Source of the DNA: Verrucomicrobia bacterium UBA7008
GTDB lineage: Bacteria; Verrucomicrobiota; Kiritimatiellia; RFP12; UBA1067
NCBI GenBank assembly: GCA_002449695.1
Contig: DJXI01000060.1
Location: 12,348-20,306, forward strand
DNA: 7,959 nt
Direction of reading: 5' to 3'
In this document: positions 1 through 6,655 of the stretch, piece after piece
How the letters are laid out: the number at the start of each line of letters is the position of its first letter
How positions within the stretch are numbered: position 1 is the stretch's first letter
The notes under the pieces: model-generated
Told to the model about the DNA's origin: nothing
Seen by the model: only the letters and a program-made list of their open reading frames with translations
Databases searched by the model: none
Position numbers and translations under genes: made by a program

Positions 1-498
1 GGCGACATCGGGCTCATCATGGCGCGGCGGTTGACGTTCTCCGGCGCGAAGGTGCTCGCGTGCATCGAGATCATGAAGAAGTCGTCGGGCCTCATGCGCA
101 ACGTCGTGCAGTGCCTGAACGACTACGACATCCCGCTGCTGCTGTCGCACACGGTGACGGACGTCGAGGGGCGCGAGCACGTCACGGGCGTCAAGGTGGC
201 GCAGGTGGACGAGAACCTCAAGCCCATCCCCGGGACGGAAATCCACTACGACTGCGACACGCTCGTCCTTTCGTGCGGCCTCATTCCGGAAAACGAGCTG
301 ACGAAGAAGGCGGGCGTCGAGATGGACCCGAAGACGCGCGGGCCGAAGGTCGACCCGAAGACGATGGCGACGAGCGTGCCCGGCATCTTCGCCGGCGGCA
401 ATGTCGTCAGGGTCTACGATCTCGTCGACTGGGTGAGCCGCGACTCGGAGATCGCCGGGCGCAGCGCGGCGGACTATGCAAAGGGAAGGAGGGCCTGA
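1..498 (+). CDS. FAD/NAD(P)-dependent oxidoreductase, C-terminal part (5' truncated by window edge)
   Basis: The reading frame is open from base 1 and gives the last 165 residues of a pyridine-nucleotide-disulfide-type flavoprotein; full-length relatives are about 400-430 residues. The first residues, GDIGLIMARR, are the end of the glycine-rich nucleotide-binding loop of the NAD(P)H domain. Near the end, GIFAGGNVVRVYDLVDWVS is the second FAD-binding motif (the G-D/N block), followed by a closing segment of the type EIAGRSAADYAKG. In known clusters, flavoproteins of this type sit next to DUF1667 proteins and glycerol kinase or glycerol-3-phosphate dehydrogenase genes and are thought to pass electrons from glycerol-3-phosphate oxidation. 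The next gene starts 4 nt after the stop, and its Shine-Dalgarno site lies inside this gene's end, so the two are probably coupled. The family call is firm. The exact electron donor and acceptor are inferred from context. Confidence 0.85.
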   Translation, partial: GDIGLIMARRLTFSGAKVLACIEIMKKSSGLMRNVVQCLNDYDIPLLLSHTVTDVEGREHVTGVKVAQVDENLKPIPGTEIHYDCDTLVLSCGLIPENELTKKAGVEMDPKTRGPKVDPKTMATSVPGIFAGGNVVRVYDLVDWVSRDSEIAGRSAADYAKGRRA

Positions 499-502
499 GA
501 AG

Positions 503-847
503 ATGAAGATGATCTGCATCAACTGCCCGCGCGGGTGCGAGCTGGACGTCGAGCAGACGGCCGACGGGACCGTCACGGTGACGGGCAACGCCTGTCCGCG
601 CGGCGAGGACTACGGGCGCTCGGAGCTCGTCAATCCGACGCGGATGGTGACGGGGCTCGTGCGCGTGGCCGGCCTGCGCAAGCCGCTTCCCGTCAAGACG
701 AAGACGGCCATCCCGAAGGGGAAGATCGATGCGACGCTCTTCGCCCTGCACCAGACGACGGTGCAGCTGCCCGTCAAGATCGGCGACGTCATCATCCCCG
801 ACGTGGCCGGGACGGGCGTGGACATCGTCGCGACCGCGAACATGTAG
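503..847 (+). CDS. DUF1667 family protein, four-cysteine, probable redox partner of the upstream flavoprotein
   Basis: This is a 114-residue protein. The ATG at 503 is chosen because AAGGAGG at 486-492 lies 10 nt upstream; an in-frame ATG at 476 would overlap the previous gene by 23 nt and has no better site. The N-terminus carries C5-x2-C8-x3-C12 and then C31 in a CPRGEDYG context. This spacing resembles the [4Fe-4S] motif at the start of molybdopterin oxidoreductases, so a metal or Fe-S centre is likely (inference). The rest is a small beta-rich domain with the family's VKTKTAIPKGKI and DVAGTGVDIVAT segments. DUF1667 proteins are recurrent neighbours of glycerol-linked FAD oxidoreductases. 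The role is not established in anything visible here; electron transfer in glycerol-3-phosphate oxidation is the most natural reading. No signal peptide or membrane segment is visible. Confidence 0.87.
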   Translation: MKMICINCPRGCELDVEQTADGTVTVTGNACPRGEDYGRSELVNPTRMVTGLVRVAGLRKPLPVKTKTAIPKGKIDATLFALHQTTVQLPVKIGDVIIPDVAGTGVDIVATANM

Positions 848-869
848 GCGACAGAGGAGGACCTGAGCC

Positions 870-2219
870 ATGACAATGATCGAAGAGGCGCTTGCGCGCG
901 CGACGGACACGAAGGCCTGCGTCATCCGCGCCGGCGCGACCGATGACGCGGCGAAGATGTTCCGGGCGCTGTTCCCCGAGGCGGGGAAGGCTGTCGTCGT
1001 GGAGGATCCGCGGACGCGGGCCGTCGCGGGCGGACGCGTGGCGAACCTGCTCGCGGCCGCCGGCGTGGCCGTTTCGGAGCATGTCGTCAATCCGGACGGC
1101 ACCGACTTCCACGCGACCTACGAAAAGGTCGAGGAGGTGCGCGACGCGCTCGGCGCGCAGGACGGCGCGATCGCCGTCGCGGTGGGGTCGGGCACGCTCA
1201 ACGACCTGGCCAAGCGCGCGTCCGGCGAACTCGGCCGGCGGTACATGGTCGTGGGAACCGCGGCGTCGATGGACGGCTACACGGCCTACGGCGCGGCCAT
1301 CACGAAGGACGGCATGAAGCAGACGCTGGACTGCAAGGCGCCGCTCGGCTGCATCGTCGACTCCGAGGTCGCCGCCGCCGCGCCGAAGGAGATGGTGGCG
1401 TCCGGCTACGCCGACCTCATCGCCAAGATCCCGGCCGGCGCAGACTGGATTCTGGCGGACGCCGTCGGCCGCGAGGCCATTCATCCGGCGGCGTGGAAGT
1501 TCGTGCAGGAGCCGCTGCGCGCCGCGCTCGCCAATCCGTCGGGCGCGGCGTCGGGCGATGTCGCCGAGACGGAGAAGCTCTGCTCCGGCCTGGTGATGAG
1601 CGGCTTCGCGATGCAGGCGATGGGCTCGTCGCGTCCCGCGAGCGGCACGGAACATCAGGTTTCGCACTACTGGGACATGGAGGATCTCTCCTTCGGCGGC
1701 CGGCCCGTCTCGCACGGCTTCAAGGTCGGCATCGGCACGCTCGCCTCGACCCGGACGCTGGAGCTGCTGCTGGAGCAGGACTGGGCGCATCTGGACGTGG
1801 AAGCGGTCGTCGCGCAGTGGTGGCCGTCGTTCGACGACGTGAAGGCGACCTTCCCGTCCCTGTTCGGCGACCGTCCGGCGCACATCCGGCGCGCGGAGCT
1901 CGAATATGCGAAGAAGTTCCCGTCGCGCGACACCCTGCGCGCGGAGCTGACCGCGCTCCAGGCGAAGTGGCCGGAGCTGTCCGCCCGCATCCGGGCGCAG
2001 CTCCTGCCGTTCGAGGAGGTGCGCGCGAACCTGAAAAAGGCGGGCGCGCCCGTGGAGCCGGAAGAGATCGGCGTCACGCGCGCGCGCTTCCGGGAGACGC
2101 TGCGCGGCGTGCCGTACATGCGGAGCCGGTATTTCGGGCTGGACCTGGTGCTGGAGCTCGGGCTCATGGACGCGCTGACGGACCGGCTGTTCGGGAAACA
2201 GGGAATCTGGGCGGTGTGA
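870..2219 (+). CDS. egsA: sn-glycerol-1-phosphate dehydrogenase (EgsA/AraM family)
   Basis: This cytoplasmic NAD(P)-dependent, metal-containing enzyme interconverts dihydroxyacetone phosphate and sn-glycerol-1-phosphate. The 449-residue product belongs to the iron-containing alcohol dehydrogenase / dehydroquinate synthase fold. Visible motifs are the dinucleotide loop GSGTLNDLAKR (about 106-116), the TAASMDGYT segment (130-138), and the likely metal ligands D182 (YADLIAK), H262 (GTEHQVSHYWD) and H282 (VSHGFKVGIGT). It is somewhat longer than Bacillus AraM (about 390 residues), the extra length being mainly in the C-terminal helical region. The ATG at 870 follows GAGGAGG at 854-860; a second ATG two codons in is less well spaced. 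The stop is one base before the next start, so it is coupled to the HAD phosphatase, as araL and araM are neighbours in Bacillus. In this setting it may oxidise G1P catabolically rather than make it for lipids (inference). Confidence 0.9.
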   Translation: MTMIEEALARATDTKACVIRAGATDDAAKMFRALFPEAGKAVVVEDPRTRAVAGGRVANLLAAAGVAVSEHVVNPDGTDFHATYEKVEEVRDALGAQDGAIAVAVGSGTLNDLAKRASGELGRRYMVVGTAASMDGYTAYGAAITKDGMKQTLDCKAPLGCIVDSEVAAAAPKEMVASGYADLIAKIPAGADWILADAVGREAIHPAAWKFVQEPLRAALANPSGAASGDVAETEKLCSGLVMSGFAMQAMGSSRPASGTEHQVSHYWDMEDLSFGGRPVSHGFKVGIGTLASTRTLELLLEQDWAHLDVEAVVAQWWPSFDDVKATFPSLFGDRPAHIRRAELEYAKKFPSRDTLRAELTALQAKWPELSARIRAQLLPFEEVRANLKKAGAPVEPEEIGVTRARFRETLRGVPYMRSRYFGLDLVLELGLMDALTDRLFGKQGIWAV

Positions 2220-2220
2220 C

Positions 2221-3078
2221 ATGTTCGATCTGTCGAAAAAGAAGGCCTTTGTCTGCGATCTGGACGGAACGCTGTTCATGGGGCCGAATCCGATTCCGTC
2301 CGCCGTCCGGTTCGTGATCGACAACACGAAGTCGGGGCGCTTCCGCTTCTTCTATCTCACGAACAACACGTCCAAGTGTCCCGAGGAGTACATGAAGAAG
2401 ATTTCGGGCGCGGCGATTCCCGTCGTGCCGGAGCAGATCCTGACGCCGCTCATCACGCTGGAGGCCTACATCCGCGAGAAGGGGTACCGGTCCGTCTACC
2501 TCATCGCCGGCGAGAAGGTGAAGGCGCACATGGCCGCGCGTCTCGCGGACGCGGGCGTGTCGCTCGACTACGATCCCGAGCGCAACGAGCTGATCGCGCT
2601 CACCTACGACCGGGAGCTGACCTACGCGAAGCTGGCGGACGCGACGAGCCTCTGGAACATGCGGAACGTGCCGCCGAGCCCGATGTGCCCGGTCCGGACA
2701 AAGAACCAGACGCCGGTCGATTTCGTCGCGACGCATCCCGACAACTGCTGCCCGAGCGAGCGCGGCCCGATCCCGGACATCGGCGGCATGATGAAGTTCC
2801 TCGAGATCACGAACGGCATGAAGCCGAGCCATGTCTTCGGCAAGCCGTCGCCGACGCTGCTCGCGCCGGTGCTGGCCGCGTTCCGGCCGGAGGAGATCGC
2901 CGTCGTCGGCGACCGGCTCTACACGGACAAGGCGATCGCGGACAACGCGGGCGTCGATTTCGTCTGCGTGCTGTCGGGCGAGACGACGCCGGCGGATCTC
3001 GCGGTCTACAAGGGGACGCCGCCGGCGATCGTGGTCGAGACGTTCGATCGGGTCGAAGACCCGGAAAACGCAAACTGA
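2221..3078 (+). CDS. HAD-IIA family phosphatase (NagD/AraL-like)
   Basis: This 285-residue cytoplasmic phosphohydrolase has all four HAD motifs: DLDGT with nucleophile D13 and acid/base D15, TNN with T47, K208 in FGKPSP, and GDRLYTD with D231 and D236. The segment between them is a type IIA (C2) cap that includes an ATHPDNCCPSERGPIPD stretch around residues 170-186. Length and layout match NagD, 4-nitrophenylphosphatase and AraL proteins, which act on small sugar or polyol phosphates and often have broad or house-cleaning activity. It begins one base after the G1P dehydrogenase stop, and no strong Shine-Dalgarno is visible before it, so it is probably translated by coupling. Context suggests a glycerol phosphate, dihydroxyacetone phosphate or related C2/C3 phosphate as substrate, but the sequence does not fix this. 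Confidence 0.88.
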   Translation: MFDLSKKKAFVCDLDGTLFMGPNPIPSAVRFVIDNTKSGRFRFFYLTNNTSKCPEEYMKKISGAAIPVVPEQILTPLITLEAYIREKGYRSVYLIAGEKVKAHMAARLADAGVSLDYDPERNELIALTYDRELTYAKLADATSLWNMRNVPPSPMCPVRTKNQTPVDFVATHPDNCCPSERGPIPDIGGMMKFLEITNGMKPSHVFGKPSPTLLAPVLAAFRPEEIAVVGDRLYTDKAIADNAGVDFVCVLSGETTPADLAVYKGTPPAIVVETFDRVEDPENAN

Positions 3079-3093
3079 AACAGCGGAAATGAA

Positions 3094-3100
3094 AGGGAGA
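3094..3100 (+). promoter_or_regulatory. Ribosome binding site deciding the start of the GDPD lipoprotein
   Basis: AGGGAGA lies 6 nt before the ATG at 3107, a good spacing. The competing in-frame ATG at 3089 has only GCGGAA upstream, so 3107 is preferred. Starting at 3089 would add six residues before the signal peptide and would not remove the lipobox. Confidence 0.6.
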
Positions 3101-3106
3101 ATCGTC

Positions 3107-4669
3107 ATGACAGACAGGAAGACAAAAGGACTCGGCATTCTGGCGGCGGCCGCGGTTTCGCTGCTGATCGGCTGCCTCGCCGCGCGGAACGTTGCGCCGC
3201 AGCCGTCGAACGCGACGCTCACGACGCACGGCGGACCGCTCGTCCAGGCGCACCGCGGCAGTCGCGGCGAATACGACGACAACGCGGCGGGCGGCTTCCG
3301 CCTGTGCCTCGACCGCGGCATCCGCGGTTTCGAGACGGACATCCGCTTCACGAAGGACCATCAGCTCGTCATCATGCACGACAGCCGTGTCGCGCGCACG
3401 ACGGACGGCCAGGGCGTCGTCGAGGAGATGACGCTGGCGGAGGTCCGCGCGTGCCGTCTTCAGGCGTGCTCCGAGCCGGTGCCGACGCTGGAGGACGTGC
3501 TCGGCGTGTTCGGCGGACGCGGCGATGTCTTCGTCGAGCTGGAGATGAAGGCGTATCCGGGCGCGTTCTACACGCCGGACGTCCTGGCCGACTACTGCCG
3601 CGCGCTGGAGGCGACGGCGCGGCGGCTGATGGCGCCGGGCACCTACGCCTTCACCTGCTTCAACACGAACACGCTCGCGGTCATGCGGGCCGTCGCGCCG
3701 TCCGCGCCGACCGGCTATATCGTCGGCGCCGGACTGGACGAGACGCACATCGCCACGGCCCGCGCGCTCGGCTGCGGCAGCGTCGCGGCGCTCGGCGGGC
3801 CGACGACGAAGGAGATGGTCGACCGCGCCCACGCGGCGGGCCTGACCGTCTGCCTCTGGATGTGCCAGAGCAGGGCCGACTGGGAGGCGGCGAAGGCGAA
3901 GGGGGCCGACCGCGTCACGAGCGACTATCCCGTTCTGCTGACGCGCGCGATCGAAGGCCGTCCGAAGAAGGTGGTCGCCATGGACCTCGACGCCACGCTC
4001 TGCCAGCACCGCTCGCCGCTGCCCGCGCACAACCTGGCGGCGCTGAAGGCGCTGGACGCGCGCTACAAGTGCGTCATGATCGGCGCGGGCAATGCGCCGC
4101 GCATCTACCGGCAGATGGACAACTATCCCATCGACATCGTCGGCAACTACGGCATGCAGGTCGCCGAGGCCGCCGACGGGAACTTCCGCATCGTCAAGGC
4201 GGTGACGAACGAGGTCGACCGCGCGTTCTTCCGCGAGAAGACGGACGCGCTCCGGCGGAAGTACGGCTACACCGAGTACGAGGGCGAGCCGCTGGAGTTC
4301 CACGCCTCCGGCATGGTGACGTTCGGCCTGCTCGGCACCGCGCCGTCCGCGGAGCACAAGGTCGCGTTCGACCCGGACCGCCGGAAGCGCCGCGCGATGT
4401 ACGCCGAGGTGTGCGACATCTTCCGGGACTTCTCCGTGTACATCGGCGGCTCGACGTCGTTCGACTTCGCCGGCCGGCAGTACAACAAGTACGACGCCAC
4501 GCTCGCGTGGGCGGCGGACCACGGCTACACGCTGGACGACATCGTGTTCATCGGCGACGACTTCGCGGACGGGGGCGGCGACAGCCACGTCCGGATCAAG
4601 GGCATGGATCACATCGTGATCACCGACTACAACAAGTTCGCCGAGGCGGTCAATGTGCTGCTGAAGTGA
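3107..4669 (+). CDS. Lipoprotein fusing a glycerophosphodiester phosphodiesterase domain to a phosphomannomutase-like HAD domain
   Basis: The 520-residue product has three parts. Residues 1-23 form a lipoprotein signal: basic start, hydrophobic stretch, lipobox LIGC with C23. Residues about 45-282 are a GDPD (TIM-barrel) domain, with HRG at 49-51, FETDIRFTKD around 75-84 (E76, D78), MHD with H91, ELEMK at 144-148 and a closing GADRVTSDYP; the usual PENT block reads DDNA. GDPDs hydrolyse glycerophosphodiesters to glycerol phosphate plus an alcohol. Residues about 288-520 are a HAD-IIB domain resembling eukaryotic-type phosphomannomutase: DLDATL at 293-298, K461 in YNKYDATL, and GDDFADGGGD at 483-492. 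Motif II reads GAGNA and lacks a clear Ser/Thr, so catalysis may be altered. Both domains are in one frame with no stop. If exported, the HAD domain acts outside the cytoplasm, which is unusual. Downstream is a GlpT-like carrier that could import the released glycerol phosphate. Confidence 0.85.
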   Translation: MTDRKTKGLGILAAAAVSLLIGCLAARNVAPQPSNATLTTHGGPLVQAHRGSRGEYDDNAAGGFRLCLDRGIRGFETDIRFTKDHQLVIMHDSRVARTTDGQGVVEEMTLAEVRACRLQACSEPVPTLEDVLGVFGGRGDVFVELEMKAYPGAFYTPDVLADYCRALEATARRLMAPGTYAFTCFNTNTLAVMRAVAPSAPTGYIVGAGLDETHIATARALGCGSVAALGGPTTKEMVDRAHAAGLTVCLWMCQSRADWEAAKAKGADRVTSDYPVLLTRAIEGRPKKVVAMDLDATLCQHRSPLPAHNLAALKALDARYKCVMIGAGNAPRIYRQMDNYPIDIVGNYGMQVAEAADGNFRIVKAVTNEVDRAFFREKTDALRRKYGYTEYEGEPLEFHASGMVTFGLLGTAPSAEHKVAFDPDRRKRRAMYAEVCDIFRDFSVYIGGSTSFDFAGRQYNKYDATLAWAADHGYTLDDIVFIGDDFADGGGDSHVRIKGMDHIVITDYNKFAEAVNVLLK

Positions 4670-4706
4670 GGGAAAAGACGTTTCAACCGAAGGAAGGGAG
4701 GCCGGC

Positions 4707-5969
4707 ATGGCAGACAAAAAGTTCATCAAGGCGCAGTGGCGGTTCATCATCTGCAGCATGATCGCCTATATGTTCTTCTACGTGACGCGCAAGAATCTTT
4801 CGATGGCGCAGCCCGAGATGCTGGCTCAGGGCGTCATCACGAAGGAGGCGCTCGGCGTGATCCTGACCGTGCACGGCGTCCTGTACGGCGTCAGCCGGTT
4901 CGTGAACGGCTTCTGGGCCGACAGGCTCAACGGGCGGATCTTCATGACGCTGGGGCTCGCGCTCTCCGCGGTCATGAACCTCCTCTTCGGCTGCACGTCG
5001 CTCACCGTCCTCTTCGCCGCGTTCTGGATCCTCAACGGCTGGACGCAGGGCATGGGCTTCCCGCCGTGCGCGAAGATGCTGACGCACTGGATCCATCCGA
5101 AGGAGCTCGCGACGAAAATGTCGGTCTGGAACACGAGCCACTCCTTCGGCTCGGCGCTGGCGCTCGGCCTGTGCTCGATGCTCTTCGCCTTCGGCATGGG
5201 CTGGCGGTGGTGCTTCTACGTCCCCGCCGTGCTCGCGGCCCTGGCGGCCGTGTTCTGCTTCTTCTGCGTCAAGGACGGCCCGCAGGAGGACGGCCTGCCG
5301 GAGCTGGATCTCTCCGACGTGCGCGGCACGGCCGCCGGGACGGCCGCGCGCAAGGTCACCGACGCCGACCGGCGCCGGCTCGTCTTCCGCAACCGCGTGA
5401 TCTGGCTGTGCGCGTTTGCGAACTTCTTCGTGTACGTGGTGCGCTTCGGGTTCCTGGACTGGGGGCCGACCTTCCTGAAGGAGCACAAGGGGATCGAAGT
5501 CTCCAAGGGCGGACTGATGATCATCGCCTTCGAGCTGGCCGCCGTCGTGGGCACGGTCTTCGCCGGCTGGTTCACCGACCGGGTGTTCAAGGGGCGCGGC
5601 ATCCGCACGTGCGTGTTCTGCATGCTGTTCGCCGGGCTGTGCGCGCTCGGATTCTGGTACCTGCCGGACGGCGCGCCGATGTGGCAGGCCACGCTGCTGC
5701 TGATGGGCACGGGCTTCTTCATCTACGGCCCGCAGGCGCTCGTCGGCATCGTCGCCGCGCAGCAGGCGACGAACGATGCGGCGGCGATGGCCAACGGCTT
5801 CATGGGCATCATGGGTTATGCCGCGACGACGGTGTCCGGCATCGGCATCGCGCTCATCAGCACGCACTTCGGCTGGAACGCCGCGCTGCTGTCGATCGGG
5901 GCCTTCGCCCTCGCGGGCATGGCGCTGTTCATGTGCGCCTGGTCCGCGAAGGCGGACGGCTACCGGTAG
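4707..5969 (+). CDS. glpT: GlpT-like organophosphate:phosphate antiporter (MFS, OPA family)
   Basis: This 420-residue membrane protein has about twelve hydrophobic segments and a charged central loop (about 200-230) typical of the major facilitator superfamily. It aligns by eye with E. coli GlpT at the substrate-site regions. R28 in YVTRKNLSMAQP matches R45, R246 in YVVRFGFLDWGPTFLKE matches R269, and H145 in SVWNTSHSFG matches H165. The position equivalent to K80 is arginine (R64, GVSRFVNG). Family members exchange an organic phosphate for inorganic phosphate across the inner membrane; glycerol phosphate is the natural candidate given the GDPD and glycerol-phosphate dehydrogenase genes before it. 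A UhpT/UhpC or phosphoglycerate-type substrate cannot be excluded. The ATG at 4707 follows GGGAGG at 4696-4701. It appears to be the last gene of the glycerol-phosphate run. Confidence 0.85.
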   Translation: MADKKFIKAQWRFIICSMIAYMFFYVTRKNLSMAQPEMLAQGVITKEALGVILTVHGVLYGVSRFVNGFWADRLNGRIFMTLGLALSAVMNLLFGCTSLTVLFAAFWILNGWTQGMGFPPCAKMLTHWIHPKELATKMSVWNTSHSFGSALALGLCSMLFAFGMGWRWCFYVPAVLAALAAVFCFFCVKDGPQEDGLPELDLSDVRGTAAGTAARKVTDADRRRLVFRNRVIWLCAFANFFVYVVRFGFLDWGPTFLKEHKGIEVSKGGLMIIAFELAAVVGTVFAGWFTDRVFKGRGIRTCVFCMLFAGLCALGFWYLPDGAPMWQATLLLMGTGFFIYGPQALVGIVAAQQATNDAAAMANGFMGIMGYAATTVSGIGIALISTHFGWNAALLSIGAFALAGMALFMCAWSAKADGYR

Positions 5970-6004
5970 GCGGCGGGCGCGCGCGAAGATCCCCGGTGTC
6001 CACA

Positions 6005-6033
6005 TTGCTCCCCGCGGCGGCGCGGTTTATGAT
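6005..6033 (+). promoter_or_regulatory. Probable sigma70-type promoter for the regulator-accD-accA operon
   Basis: TTGCTC (6005-6010) and TATGAT (6028-6033) are separated by 17 nt, the preferred spacing. The -10 matches 5 of 6 consensus bases and the -35 only 3 of 6. The stretch 6026-6056 is strikingly AT-rich in an otherwise GC-rich region, which supports a true promoter. The expected start point is around 6040, leaving a leader of about 30 nt before the ATG at 6073, with AGGAGGG at 6058-6064. This spacer between the transporter stop (5969) and the regulator is the only gap over 40 nt in the window. Confidence 0.6.
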
Positions 6034-6072
6034 ATACTATTGCAATTCTTGGATTTCAGGAGGGATTCTCAC

Positions 6073-6636
6073 ATGTCAGTTGAAAGCAAGGTGGGCCTGC
6101 GGGTCAAGTCGTATCGTGAAAACCTCGGGCTGAGCCCGGAGGACCTGGCCGCGCGGTGCGGCGTGGACATCTCCGTCGTCAAGGCGGTGGAGGCGGGCGA
6201 GGTCATTCCCGCGCTCGGCATCCTGACCAAGTTCTCGCGCGCGCTCGGCCAGCGCCTCGGGACGTTCATGGACGACCAGTTCAAGCCCGATCCGATTGTC
6301 ACGCGCGCGGCGGACCTCGCGGCGGGCACGGTCGGCGGCCGCGCGGTCTCGGGCTCGGAGTACACGTACCAGTCGCTCGCGCTGGGCAAGCCCGACCGCC
6401 ACATGGATCCGTTCCACATCGTCCTGAAGCCGGGCGAGGGCGAGAAGTTCTCGTCGCACGAGGGCGAGGAGCTGATCATCTGCATCGACGGCGAGGTGGA
6501 GCTGCGCTACGGCGAGGAGACGACCGTCCTGAAGCCGGGCGACACCGCCTACTACAACAGCGTCGTCAACCATGCGCTCCGCGCCCTCGGCGGCCGGAAC
6601 GCGACGATCTACGGCATCGTGTATTTCCCCGCGTAA
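6073..6636 (+). CDS. XRE-family transcriptional regulator with C-terminal cupin domain
   Basis: This 187-residue protein has an N-terminal helix-turn-helix of the Cro/C1 type (about residues 7-65, with LSPEDLAARCGVDISVVKAVEAGE as helices 2-3) and a C-terminal cupin_2 barrel (about 112-185). Cupin motif 1 is SHEGEE (128-133) followed by G140-E141, and motif 2 is PGDTAYYNSVVNH (155-167), giving possible metal or ligand residues H129, E133 and H167. Proteins of this layout sense a small molecule through the cupin and bind DNA through the HTH. The start is set by AGGAGGG 8 nt upstream. It is the first gene after the promoter and precedes accD by 19 nt, so it probably regulates its own operon and hence malonyl-CoA supply (inference). 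The ligand is unknown. Confidence 0.9.
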   Translation: MSVESKVGLRVKSYRENLGLSPEDLAARCGVDISVVKAVEAGEVIPALGILTKFSRALGQRLGTFMDDQFKPDPIVTRAADLAAGTVGGRAVSGSEYTYQSLALGKPDRHMDPFHIVLKPGEGEKFSSHEGEELIICIDGEVELRYGEETTVLKPGDTAYYNSVVNHALRALGGRNATIYGIVYFPA

Positions 6637-6655
6637 GAAAAGGAGTCAAGCGGTC

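Noticed and set aside
792..2327. 511-codon open frame on the - strand
   Set aside because: It is antisense to the G1P dehydrogenase, whose motifs are unambiguous; the composition is that of a frame shadow.
2831..3106. Upstream extension of the GDPD lipoprotein frame
   Set aside because: It overlaps the HAD-IIA gene in another frame, is Arg/Ser-rich, and would bury the lipoprotein signal peptide in the middle of a protein.
3989..4669. Calling the C-terminal HAD domain a true phosphomannomutase
   Set aside because: Motif IV and the general layout resemble PMM, but motif I and II differ and the protein carries an export signal, so only 'PMM-like HAD' is supported.
2807..4759. 650-codon open frame on the - strand
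   Set aside because: It lies wholly opposite the GDPD-HAD gene and parts of its neighbours, is rich in Arg, Ala, His and Val with no recognisable motif, and such long antisense frames are expected in GC-rich coding DNA.
5962..5997. Possible terminator after the transporter gene (ACCGG and CCGGT as stem)
   Set aside because: The stem is only five pairs with a loop of about 26 nt and no T-tract, so it is not a credible intrinsic terminator.
4683..6005. 440-codon open frame on the - strand
   Set aside because: It is antisense to the GlpT-like transporter and very rich in Arg, Glu, His and Ala, with no domain; a shadow.
6033..6038. TATACT as an alternative -10 box
   Set aside because: No acceptable -35 lies 16-18 nt upstream of it (the sequence there is C-rich); TATGAT five bases earlier pairs better with TTGCTC.
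5776..6072. Upstream extension of the XRE/cupin frame
   Set aside because: It overlaps the transporter in another frame and spans the promoter; the ATG at 6073 has an ideal Shine-Dalgarno site.
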